Of a DNA stretch of 6,140 nt, positions 1 to 6,015 are shown piece by piece (within the stretch, counting starts at the first letter, position 1; each line of letters opens with the position of its first letter). The notes under the pieces were generated by a model. That model saw nothing but the letters and a program-made list of their open reading frames with translations, searched no databases and was not told the DNA's origin. The DNA comes from an uncultured Cryomorphaceae bacterium (GTDB lineage: Bacteria > Bacteroidota > Bacteroidia > Flavobacteriales > Schleiferiaceae). Location of the stretch: the NCBI GenBank assembly GCA_937900215.1, contig CALCFH010000043.1, forward strand, positions 1-6,140, written 5' to 3'. Made by a program: the position numbers and the translations under genes.

Positions 1-485
1 TCTCCAACCACAGAAAATCGAATACCCGCCAATTGAACTCTACTATACACGCTGCCCGTTTGAAAATACTTTGCTAATTTCGAATCCAAAGTGTCGGATA
101 GCTCATCTATAGTAAGGCCTAATACACGTACATTTCCCAAAACTGGTAAATATACATTCCCCTCTGGATCAACAGAATAGCCCTGTAAATAAAATATGAT
201 ATCACCGGCATTTAAGTTTTGACTTCCAGCAGGAGTGCTGTTAAATAATAAATTTGCCTCTGGATTTAAAGAGCGTACATCGATATTCACGATATCATTG
301 ATCTGAAGATGGTATGCTCTTCTCTCTAACTTATATTCAACACTATCCTTTGCTTTTGTGGCTTCATCAAACTGCAAATAGGTAAGCTTTTTCCTTGAAA
401 CACAAGAAGGCATTAAGGCTGCCACTGCAGCTAAGAGAACTACTATTCGAACTAATTTGATAGGCTGTAATCGAATCATTTTCAT
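1..485 (-). CDS. Wza-like polysaccharide export outer-membrane lipoprotein (N-terminal 161 codons, cut by window edge)
   Basis: My reading of the minus strand gives an open frame from ATG at 485 to the window start. Residues 1-28 form a lipoprotein signal: basic start, hydrophobic core IVVLLAAVAAL, then lipobox MPSC with Cys28 as the lipidated residue. The next residues (VSRK) are not acidic, so there is no obvious surface-export signal; a periplasm-facing anchor is inferred. Residues from Tyr58 (YHLQINDIVNIDV) match the start of the Poly_export domain. Residues 105-117 (VDPEGNVYLPVLG) followed by VRVLGLTIDEL are the family's typical second half, and IRFSVVG at the cut looks like the start of a SLBB domain. 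Family members form the outer-membrane channel for capsule or exopolysaccharide, working with a Wzc-type copolymerase, which may lie beyond the edge. It is divergent from the sugar aminotransferase. An alternative start is Met3 at 479. Family assignment is secure; the specific polymer is unknown. Confidence 0.9.
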   Translation of the reverse strand, partial: MKMIRLQPIKLVRIVVLLAAVAALMPSCVSRKKLTYLQFDEATKAKDSVEYKLERRAYHLQINDIVNIDVRSLNPEANLLFNSTPAGSQNLNAGDIIFYLQGYSVDPEGNVYLPVLGNVRVLGLTIDELSDTLDSKLAKYFQTGSVYSRVQLAGIRFSVVG

Positions 486-502
486 GAAGCATAATTTGAC
501 CG

Positions 503-510
503 CAAAGATA
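503..510 (-). promoter_or_regulatory. Candidate -7 promoter box for the Wza-like gene
   Basis: Read on the minus strand this is TATCTTTG, a full match to the Bacteroidetes TAnnTTTG -7 consensus. It ends 17 bp before the ATG at 485, which would give a leader of roughly a dozen bases. No TTG lies at the expected 17-23 bp upstream; the nearest TTG is only 11 bp away. The upstream element is therefore weak or absent. No Shine-Dalgarno sequence is seen before the start codon, which is common in this phylum. Confidence 0.5.
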
Positions 511-606
511 GTGGGATATTGCAATCACAGGAATATTAATAAATCGTTGGTTTTTTAGCTCTCAATTCGTTTTGTTTATGCGGCTTATTAGGTCTATTCG
601 TTGAAA

Positions 607-626
607 TAATGCAAAAGGCTGCATTA
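607..626. repeat. 7-bp inverted repeat in the divergent intergenic region
   Basis: TAATGCA (607-613), a 6-base spacer, then TGCATTA (620-626) form a perfect dyad. It sits between the two divergent -7-like boxes (503-510 and 667-674), upstream of both promoters. This position would suit a regulator-binding site for the Wza-like gene and the aminotransferase. It has no T-run, so it is not an intrinsic terminator. The dyad is read directly; a regulatory role is inference and chance is possible in AT-rich DNA. Confidence 0.35.
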
Positions 627-666
627 ATTTCTTCACACTATTACACTTTTACCAAAGGCCTTGAAC

Positions 667-674
667 TATATTTG
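667..674 (+). promoter_or_regulatory. Candidate -7 promoter box for the sugar aminotransferase gene
   Basis: TATATTTG is a full match to the Bacteroidetes TAnnTTTG box. The start codon at 732 lies 57 bp downstream, giving an inferred leader of about 50 bases. There is no TTG at the right distance upstream; TTA at 641-643 with a 23-base spacer is the closest. The box is flanked by AAAGGCC (654-660) and its inverse GGCCTTT (689-695). Confidence 0.45.
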
Positions 675-731
675 ACTTCTCACTAAACGGCCTTTAGAAT
701 TCACGCTTAAAAATTTCAATTCTCTACTGAT

Positions 732-1877
732 TTGTCGACAAACAGAATTTGGCTTTCCCCCTCTCATTTTAGTCAGAACGAGTTGAATTTTGTTCAAGAG
801 GCGTTTGATTCTAACTGGATAGCACCTTTTGGTCCACAGATTTCGGCTTTTGAGTCTGAGCTGAGTCAATTCCTCGGTGGTTCCCACATTGCGGCCCTTT
901 CTTCGGGCACTGCTAGTCTTCACCTCGCGCTGATTATCCTAGGGGTTAAACGCGATGACTTTGTACTCTGCCAATCTTTTACCTTTTCAGCTTCTGCAAA
1001 TCCTATTGCCTATCTAGGCGCTCGACCTGTATTTGTCGATTCTGAAAAAGAAAGCTGGAATCTCGATCCTATTGAATTGGAAAGAACTATTCTGAACTTC
1101 CATTCTAAGGGTATTCACCCTAAAGCCATCGTTTTTGTTCATCTCTATGGCATGCCTGCCAAGATCTCTGAACTTATTGGCATTTCAAAAAAGTACAATA
1201 TTCCTCTAGTGGAGGATGCAGCAGAAGCTTTGGGATCTGAATGGAACAAAAAAAAATGCGGAAGCTTCGGTGATCTGGCCATTTTGAGCTTCAATGGCAA
1301 TAAAATAATTACTACCGGCGGTGGAGGTGCCCTTGTTTGCGCAGATGAAGCATTAGCTGATAAGGCTCGATTTCTGGCTAGACAAGCAAGAGAAAAGGCC
1401 CCCCACTATCAGCATGAGGAGATTGGATACAATTATAGAATGCCAAACATACTTGCGGGTATTGGTCGCGGTCAAATTAAAGTGTTAGACCAAAGGGTGG
1501 CCCAAAGAAGAGATAACTTCAATCGCTATTTCAAATATTTTAAATCCAAAGAGTCTTTGGGATATTGCTTCGAATTCCAAAATGAAACAAGCTTATCAAA
1601 GAGCAACCGCTGGCTTACCTGCATCCTCGTCGATCCTGAACTGAACAAAGGCATTACCCGAGAATACATCCGCCTTGAACTCGAAAAAGAAAATATAGAA
1701 AGTCGTCCGCTTTGGAAGCCTATGCATATGCAGCCTGTCTTTAAGGATGCGCCCTATTTTGGATCGGGTGTGGCTGAACGCCTCTTTGAAATAGGATTGT
1801 GCCTTCCTTCGGGATCAAATCTAATAGAGGAGGATTTCGATCGCATTTTTGCTGTACTCGACTCTATATTTATATAG
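732..1877 (+). CDS. DegT/DnrJ/EryC1/StrS-family PLP-dependent sugar aminotransferase
   Basis: The 381-residue product has the usual length for this fold-type I aminotransferase family. Such enzymes add an amino group, normally from glutamate, to a 4-keto (or 3-keto) nucleotide sugar in the cytoplasm, feeding capsule, O-antigen or glycan synthesis. Visible landmarks are IWLSPSH near the N-terminus; SSGTASLHLAL (58-68 region), the cofactor-phosphate site; VEDAAEALGS, with Asp162 contacting the PLP ring; SFNGNKIITTGGGG, with Lys191 as the Schiff-base lysine; GYNYRMPN (232-239); and RPLWKPMHMQP (325-335). All catalytic residues seem present. The N-terminus resembles the EpsN/PglE subgroup, but the exact sugar cannot be told. 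The start is TTG at 732: the frame is closed by TAA at 708-710 and no ATG lies between that stop and the conserved start of the protein. Codons 173-175 are an A9 tract (1248-1256). It lies divergent from the Wza-like gene and convergent with the NusG-like gene. Confidence 0.95.
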   Translation: MSTNRIWLSPSHFSQNELNFVQEAFDSNWIAPFGPQISAFESELSQFLGGSHIAALSSGTASLHLALIILGVKRDDFVLCQSFTFSASANPIAYLGARPVFVDSEKESWNLDPIELERTILNFHSKGIHPKAIVFVHLYGMPAKISELIGISKKYNIPLVEDAAEALGSEWNKKKCGSFGDLAILSFNGNKIITTGGGGALVCADEALADKARFLARQAREKAPHYQHEEIGYNYRMPNILAGIGRGQIKVLDQRVAQRRDNFNRYFKYFKSKESLGYCFEFQNETSLSKSNRWLTCILVDPELNKGITREYIRLELEKENIESRPLWKPMHMQPVFKDAPYFGSGVAERLFEIGLCLPSGSNLIEEDFDRIFAVLDSIFI

Positions 1878-1892
1878 GACGATCGAAGTACT

Positions 1893-2393
1893 CTACGATT
1901 TCAGCACTTCATTTTTGCTCACATTCAAGCTCACTTGAATTCCCAGCTCCTTTATTATTAAGATGAGCTTCTTGCCCAATTGCTGTACTACGGTGCCTTG
2001 ATTGCCTGCCAACACTCCGCTGGTAATTACTAACTCATCACCTGCGGTATACTTTTCAACCGTAATGTTCTCATGCGGCACTTCTCCCAGCCATTTTTTG
2101 AGCTGTTGCATCTCTTCTTCTCGTACAATAGCCGGACGCTTTAGCCATTTTAAATAGGCGATCACTGAAGCCAACTGCAATACTTCATTTTGTCTGTACC
2201 AATTGGTTCTCACAAAAACAAAGCCTCTAAACAAGGGCTCTTCAACCCATTTCCACCGGTCAGACCACTTCTTTTTGGTTCGCCGCATAGGACAATAGGC
2301 CTCAAACCCTAGGCCTTCAATCTGCTCCGATACCTTTTTCTCTGCTCTCGACTTGGTATAAACTACCAGCCAGCGCTCTTCATTCCTATCCAA
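1893..2393 (-). CDS. NusG-family transcription antiterminator, UpxY type
   Basis: The 166-residue product has an N-terminal NGN domain starting at WLVVYTKSRAEKKV (residues 8-21) with the conserved YCP (33-35), and WVEEPLFRGFVFVR (49-62). A C-terminal KOW domain follows at about 118-155 (GDELVITSGVLAGNQGTVV). This is the architecture of specialised NusG paralogues such as Bacteroides UpxY, which bind RNA polymerase and help it through long capsule operons. The lone gene, apart from ribosomal-protein genes and beside polysaccharide genes, argues against housekeeping NusG. No UpxZ-like partner is seen. The only plausible start is TTG (2393-2391): an in-frame TGA lies five codons upstream and no ATG lies between it and the NGN domain. 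No Shine-Dalgarno or consensus promoter is evident; ATAGTTTG (2414-2407) is a poor -7 candidate. The gene faces the aminotransferase tail to tail, with 15 bp and no terminator between them. Confidence 0.92.
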   Translation of the reverse strand: MDRNEERWLVVYTKSRAEKKVSEQIEGLGFEAYCPMRRTKKKWSDRWKWVEEPLFRGFVFVRTNWYRQNEVLQLASVIAYLKWLKRPAIVREEEMQQLKKWLGEVPHENITVEKYTAGDELVITSGVLAGNQGTVVQQLGKKLILIIKELGIQVSLNVSKNEVLKS

Positions 2394-2394
2394 T

Positions 2395-2550
2395 CTAACT
2401 GCTATTCAAACTATTATTCTCGCAGAAAGAACTCATTGCCAAGACAAAGGGTTCATTCATCCTTCTACACTAATTCTGCTCTAAACTAACAAATGCCGCA
2501 CAACCTTGACGAAATACTTGGAAAAGAAACTCAATTTCGTTGAAATTCAT
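2395..2550 (-). other. Leader region of the NusG-like gene with two short tandem ORFs of uncertain reality
   Basis: On the minus strand an ATG at 2550 opens 26 codons ending TAG at 2472-2470 (begins MNFNEIEF). An ATG at 2460 then opens 21 codons ending TAG at 2397-2395 (begins MNEPFVLAM). That second stop is one base before the TTG start of the NusG-like gene. AGAAGG directly abuts the second ATG, which is too close for a normal Shine-Dalgarno. A dyad AATTTC-GTT-GAAATT (2533-2547) lies inside the first ORF. Neither peptide resembles anything I know. They may be leader peptides coupling translation to the antiterminator gene, or chance. The rest of the 2394-2664 stretch shows nothing recognisable. 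Confidence 0.2.
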
Positions 2551-2664
2551 TCTTTTCTGCTTTTTGTGAATCTTGGATTTTAAGTGGATTGATTTAAAAG
2601 GAATGGCCTTTCTGTTGTCTTTCTTCTACTCGATGGTGAAACACGCACTGGGTATTTAAGGGAC

Positions 2665-2694
2665 AAAAAAAACCGAAACTTTCGTTTCGGTTTT
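2665..2694 (-). terminator. Intrinsic terminator downstream of tRNA-fMet
   Basis: The arms 2669-2679 and 2684-2694 pair perfectly over 11 bp around a 4-base loop (2680-2683). The GC part is CCGAAAC/GTTTCGG. Read on the minus strand, the hairpin leads into eight T residues (2672-2665). It starts five bases after the discriminator base of the tRNA. This is a textbook Rho-independent terminator for the tRNA transcript. It should also insulate the NusG-like gene from the tRNA promoter. Confidence 0.88.
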
Positions 2695-2698
2695 CTAG

Positions 2699-2771
<73 letters not shown>

Positions 2772-2814
2772 ATGTATTTTTCTCTCTTGCAAGAGCCCTT
2801 GTGTAACGGGACTG

Positions 2815-2844
2815 CAAATATACAATGTTTAATCAATCCCACAA
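2815..2844 (-). promoter_or_regulatory. Promoter of tRNA-fMet (TTG-N19-TAnnTTTG)
   Basis: On the minus strand TTG (2844-2842) is followed after exactly 19 bases by TATATTTG (2822-2815). This is a full match to the Bacteroidetes -33/-7 consensus with the preferred spacing. The tRNA 5' end (2771) is 44 bp downstream of the -7 box, leaving a leader of some 35-40 bases for RNase P to remove. It is the best promoter match in the window. Confidence 0.78.
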
Positions 2845-2849
2845 ATACC

Positions 2850-2857
2850 GACCTTTG
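2850..2857 (+). promoter_or_regulatory. Possible -7 box of the era operon
   Basis: GACCTTTG differs from TAnnTTTG at one fixed base. It lies only five bases before the era ATG at 2863, which would make the transcript leaderless or nearly so. There is no proper TTG at -33; TTT (2828-2830) sits at N19. It is only six bases from the -33 element of the divergent tRNA promoter. The match is suggestive only; no better rightward box was found between the tRNA and era. Confidence 0.3.
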
Positions 2858-2862
2858 CATTT

Positions 2863-3738
2863 ATGAAATCGGGCTTCGTAAATATTATTGGCAACCCCAA
2901 TGTGGGTAAATCAACCCTTATGAATGCGCTTGTAGGTCAGCGTTTAAGTATAATAACTTCAAAAGCTCAAACTACTAGACATCGTATTTTTGGTATCTTA
3001 AATGGTGATAATCATCAAATTGTATTTTCAGATACTCCGGGTGTTATCATCCCATCCTACTCTCTTCAAGAAAAAATGATGGGCTTTGTGAATGCCTCTT
3101 TCGAAGATGCAGATGTTCTTCTATACGTTGTGGAAGCGGGTGAAAAAACCCTCAAAGACGGAAAAATTTTAGATCGCATCCGAAATCATAGCGCGCCTTT
3201 GATCATTGCACTGAACAAAATCGACGCGATTTCGCAACAAGAACTCGAAGAATACAATCAATATTGGATTGCTGAATTTCCAAATGCCGAGATTATTCCC
3301 ATCTCTGCCCTCAAGAATTTCCAAACAGAATACCTGTTGCAACGCCTCATTGAATTAGTACCTGAAGCGCCTCCCTATTTCGATAAAGAAACCCTTACCG
3401 ATCGGAGTGAACGCTTTTTTGCCTCCGAAATTATTCGCGAAAAAATTCTCATTCAGTACGACAAAGAGGTTCCTTACTCCTGCGAGGTGGGAATTGATAC
3501 TTTTAAAGATGAGGGACATAGAATACATATTCGGGCCATAATTTATGTGGCACGAGATTCTCAAAAGGGAATCATAATAGGCCATAAAGGTCAATCCCTC
3601 AGTAATTTGGGGAGACATTCAAGAAAAGAATTAGATGCCTTCTTTGGTAAACCTACCTTTCTTGAACTCTTTGTTAAGGTCAACAAAGACTGGAGGCAAA
3701 ATGAAAGACAACTAAAAAACTTCGGTTATAATTCATAA
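2863..3738 (+). CDS. era: GTPase Era
   Basis: Era is a cytoplasmic GTPase that binds the 3' end of 16S rRNA and acts in 30S subunit maturation. The 291-residue product is of normal length and complete. The GTPase domain shows G1 GNPNVGKS (10-17), switch I/G2 around TTRHR (37-41), G3 DTPG (57-60), G4 NKID (118-121) and G5 SAL (148-150). The C-terminal KH RNA-binding domain carries the GxxG loop as GHKG (240-243, in KGIIIGHKGQSL), and the chain ends with the family's VKVNKDWRQNERQLKNFGY region. The ATG at 2863 puts GFVNIIGNPNVGKS at the expected distance from the N-terminus. der follows after 15 bp, so cotranscription is likely. The fMet tRNA is divergent upstream. Confidence 0.98.
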   Translation: MKSGFVNIIGNPNVGKSTLMNALVGQRLSIITSKAQTTRHRIFGILNGDNHQIVFSDTPGVIIPSYSLQEKMMGFVNASFEDADVLLYVVEAGEKTLKDGKILDRIRNHSAPLIIALNKIDAISQQELEEYNQYWIAEFPNAEIIPISALKNFQTEYLLQRLIELVPEAPPYFDKETLTDRSERFFASEIIREKILIQYDKEVPYSCEVGIDTFKDEGHRIHIRAIIYVARDSQKGIIIGHKGQSLSNLGRHSRKELDAFFGKPTFLELFVKVNKDWRQNERQLKNFGYNS

Positions 3739-3753
3739 CAAGAGCGCTATTTT

Positions 3754-5061
3754 ATGAGTAATATTCTTGCCATTGTTGGCAGACCCAATGTAGGGAAATC
3801 AACCCTTTTCAATCGATTAGTTCAGAAAAGAGAGGCCATTGTAGACAGTACGCCAGGCGTAACCCGCGACCGCCATTATGGTAAAAGCGATTGGAATGGA
3901 AGAGAGTTTTCAATTATCGATACGGGCGGCTATTCAGTTGGAAGCGATGATATTTTTGAAAGTGAAATAAGGCGTCAAGTACAACTTGCTGTAGACGAGT
4001 CTTCTGCTATTCTCTTTGTGGTGGATGCACACGAGGGCATTCATTCTACCGATGAAGAAATAGCGCTTCTTCTCAGAAAATCGTCTAAACCCATTTACCT
4101 CGTTGTCAATAAGGTTGATACAACCGATAAGCACCTTGACGCAACCGAATTTTATGCGCTTGGCTTTGATGAACTCTTTCCTATTTCTTCATCCAACGGA
4201 AGTGGTACGGGAGAATTGCTGGATAAAGTTGTAAGCGAATTACCCGATCTTGAGTGGGTTGATGAGGAGGAAGGCTTGCCACGCTTTGCTATTATCGGAA
4301 GACCGAATGTGGGCAAATCTTCCTTTATAAACGCTCTAACTGGCGACAATAGAAATATTGTTACAGAAATTGCCGGTACTACACGAGATTCTGTTCACAC
4401 TCGCTATCAGATGTTTGGACATGACTTTATTTTAGTTGATACTGCTGGAGTACGAAAGAGAACCAAGGTGCATGAGAACCTAGAATTCTACTCTGTAATG
4501 CGCTCCATTCGTGCCATTGAAAGTGCTGATGTTTGTTTCTTAATATTAGATGCTACCCAAGGAATTGAGGCGCAAGATCTAAGCATATTCCACCTTGCAG
4601 AAAAGAACAACAAGGGCATAATCATTCTGGTAAATAAATGGGATCTTGTTGAAAAAGATCATCAAACACACGTTCATTTCCAAAAAACAATAGAAGAACG
4701 CATTGCCCCCGCAATGGACATTCCCATTTTCTTTGTTTCTGCACTGAATAAGCAGCGCCTCCTGAAGACACTTGAAGAGGCCATGGCCATTTACCAAAGA
4801 AGAAAACAGCGCATTCCTACTTCTCGCCTTAACGAGGTAATGCTCCCTATTATTGAAAGCAATCCACCTCCAGCTTTGAAGGGTAAGTATGTAAAAATAA
4901 AATACATAACTCAGCTTCCTACCTCATATCCTCAGTTTGTATTTTTTGCAAATTTGCCTCAGTATGTCAAAGATTCATACAAGCGTTTCTTAGAACGTCA
5001 ACTTAGAGAGCACTTTGATCTGAGCGGCTCGCCTGCCCAGATTTATATGAGGAAAAAATAA
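3754..5061 (+). CDS. der: Ribosome biogenesis GTPase Der (EngA)
   Basis: Der is the essential double-GTPase that associates with the 50S subunit during its assembly. The 435-residue product is full length with both G domains intact. Domain 1 has GRPNVGKS (9-16), DTGG (56-59) and NKVD (119-122). Domain 2 has GRPNVGKS (182-189), DTAG (229-232), NKWD (294-297) and SAL (329-331). An acidic linker (about 165-173, DLEWVDEEE) separates them. The C-terminal KH-like domain begins near 352 and includes PPPALKGKYVKIKY and ends GSPAQIYMRKK. The ATG at 3754 directly precedes the first G domain and is preceded by no clear Shine-Dalgarno. It sits between era (15 bp upstream) and the patatin gene (6 bp downstream), in an apparent operon. 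Confidence 0.98.
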   Translation: MSNILAIVGRPNVGKSTLFNRLVQKREAIVDSTPGVTRDRHYGKSDWNGREFSIIDTGGYSVGSDDIFESEIRRQVQLAVDESSAILFVVDAHEGIHSTDEEIALLLRKSSKPIYLVVNKVDTTDKHLDATEFYALGFDELFPISSSNGSGTGELLDKVVSELPDLEWVDEEEGLPRFAIIGRPNVGKSSFINALTGDNRNIVTEIAGTTRDSVHTRYQMFGHDFILVDTAGVRKRTKVHENLEFYSVMRSIRAIESADVCFLILDATQGIEAQDLSIFHLAEKNNKGIIILVNKWDLVEKDHQTHVHFQKTIEERIAPAMDIPIFFVSALNKQRLLKTLEEAMAIYQRRKQRIPTSRLNEVMLPIIESNPPPALKGKYVKIKYITQLPTSYPQFVFFANLPQYVKDSYKRFLERQLREHFDLSGSPAQIYMRKK

Positions 5062-5067
5062 GGACAA

Positions 5068-5844
5068 ATGGTTAATTCGGAGTTTTCAGTTGGACTGGCA
5101 TTGAGCGGTGGAGGAGTTCGAGGATTGGCTCACTTAGGAGTCTACAAAGCACTGTTAGAATACAATCTCGAGCCTGAAATTATTTCTGGAACCAGTGCAG
5201 GCGCTTTGGTGGGTGCCTTTTTGTGCACTGGCCGGACACCTGAAGAGGTCATTGATCTTTTCTTTAAAAAGGGAATTTTTGATTTCGCTAAAGTGCACAT
5301 CCCTAAAAAAGGATTTTTAGACCTCAGTAAACTCGAAACTTTCTTGAATTCAGAGTTGAAATACAAACGAATAGAAGACCTCCCAAAGCCATTAATTGTG
5401 GCTGTTTCTGACTTAAAGGCTGGAAAAATACACTACTTCGAAAAAGGTCCTTTGGCCAAATTACTGACTGCTTCCAGTTGCTTGCCCATTCTGTTTGCTC
5501 CAGTAGAATTAGATGATACGCTTTATGTAGATGGAGGATTATTCGACAACCTACCCATCTCGCCAATTTTAGACCGATGCGCTTTCTCTATAGCCGTAAA
5601 TGCTACCCCTGAAGGCAAATGCAGTGAGCTGAAGAATCTTTTAGACATTGCCCAACGCATTTTTGAACTGGGCGCACGCCAAAATCAAGATTATAAAAAG
5701 GCCCAACTTTGCATTGAACCCGACAATATGCTGGGAATTCCATTACTAGACAGTCAGTTTGCCCACAAGGCTTTTGAGAATGGATATCATTCTGCAATGA
5801 ATATCTTGTCTAAATCAGACTTGAGTCAAATTTCTGTGCAATAG
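5068..5844 (+). CDS. Patatin-like phospholipase family protein (small RssA-type serine hydrolase)
   Basis: The 258-residue product is a single patatin domain. Patatin-family enzymes hydrolyse acyl-ester bonds in lipids with a Ser-Asp dyad. The oxyanion glycine loop is SGGGVRG (13-19), the nucleophile motif is GTSAG (41-45, Ser43), and the catalytic Asp155 lies in DGG (155-157). There is no signal peptide, transmembrane segment or outer-membrane barrel domain, so it should be cytoplasmic, unlike the large PlpD/BamA-type patatins of this phylum. The real substrate is unknown. The ATG lies six bases after the der stop, and AAGGA (5060-5064) overlapping that stop can serve as a Shine-Dalgarno, supporting cotranscription and perhaps coupled translation with der. 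No canonical terminator follows. Confidence 0.93.
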   Translation: MVNSEFSVGLALSGGGVRGLAHLGVYKALLEYNLEPEIISGTSAGALVGAFLCTGRTPEEVIDLFFKKGIFDFAKVHIPKKGFLDLSKLETFLNSELKYKRIEDLPKPLIVAVSDLKAGKIHYFEKGPLAKLLTASSCLPILFAPVELDDTLYVDGGLFDNLPISPILDRCAFSIAVNATPEGKCSELKNLLDIAQRIFELGARQNQDYKKAQLCIEPDNMLGIPLLDSQFAHKAFENGYHSAMNILSKSDLSQISVQ

Positions 5845-6015
5845 ATAGTTTTTCATTCTACACTATTCTGTTAAACCTTATCTAAGCAATCTATTGCCAC
5901 TTTTGCATTCAAATCTTGCGACACCACACTTCGGATTATATGTCTTTGACCTCTCTTTAAATCCTTGCTCATTTCAACTTCGCTACAGATCTTAATTCTG
6001 GGAAGTATTGTGAGC
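5845..6015. other. Intergenic stretch between convergent genes, without a clear terminator
   Basis: This 171-bp stretch lies between the patatin gene and a leftward gene ending at 6016. ATAGT (5845-5849 region) and ACTAT (5862-5866) could form only a weak 5-bp stem with no adequate T-run, so I do not call a terminator. CACTTTTG (5898-5905) misses the -7 consensus by one base and has no TTG partner. A 33-codon minus-strand ORF (ATG 5972 to TAA 5871, begins MSKDLKRGQRH) follows the leftward gene by 43 bp in the same direction. I cannot distinguish it from chance. Confidence 0.4.

Noticed and set aside
597..607. 11-base repeat TTCGTTGAAAT shared with 2536-2546
   Set aside because: A few shared 11-mers are expected by chance in a 6-kb AT-rich window. 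Flanking bases differ, and only the inner dyad is common.
609..686. 25-codon plus-strand ORF (ATG 609 to TAA 686) ahead of the aminotransferase
   Set aside because: The candidate -7 box at 667-674 lies inside it, so it would be mostly outside the transcript. It is short, without known similarity, and best explained by chance.
666..923. 85-codon minus-strand ORF overlapping the start of the aminotransferase
   Set aside because: It is antisense to a clearly real gene, has no recognisable domain, and its composition looks like a shadow frame.
1878..1892. Shared bidirectional terminator between the aminotransferase and the NusG-like gene
   Set aside because: The gap holds only a 6-bp CGATCG palindrome with no loop and no T-tract. 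No hairpin of useful strength was seen across the two gene ends.
3355..3618. Minus-strand ORF inside era, and similar ones inside der and the patatin gene
   Set aside because: All lie fully antisense to conserved genes with intact motifs and show no domain of their own.
5845..5870. Possible terminator after the patatin gene
   Set aside because: Only a 5-bp AT stem can be drawn and no T-run follows on either strand.
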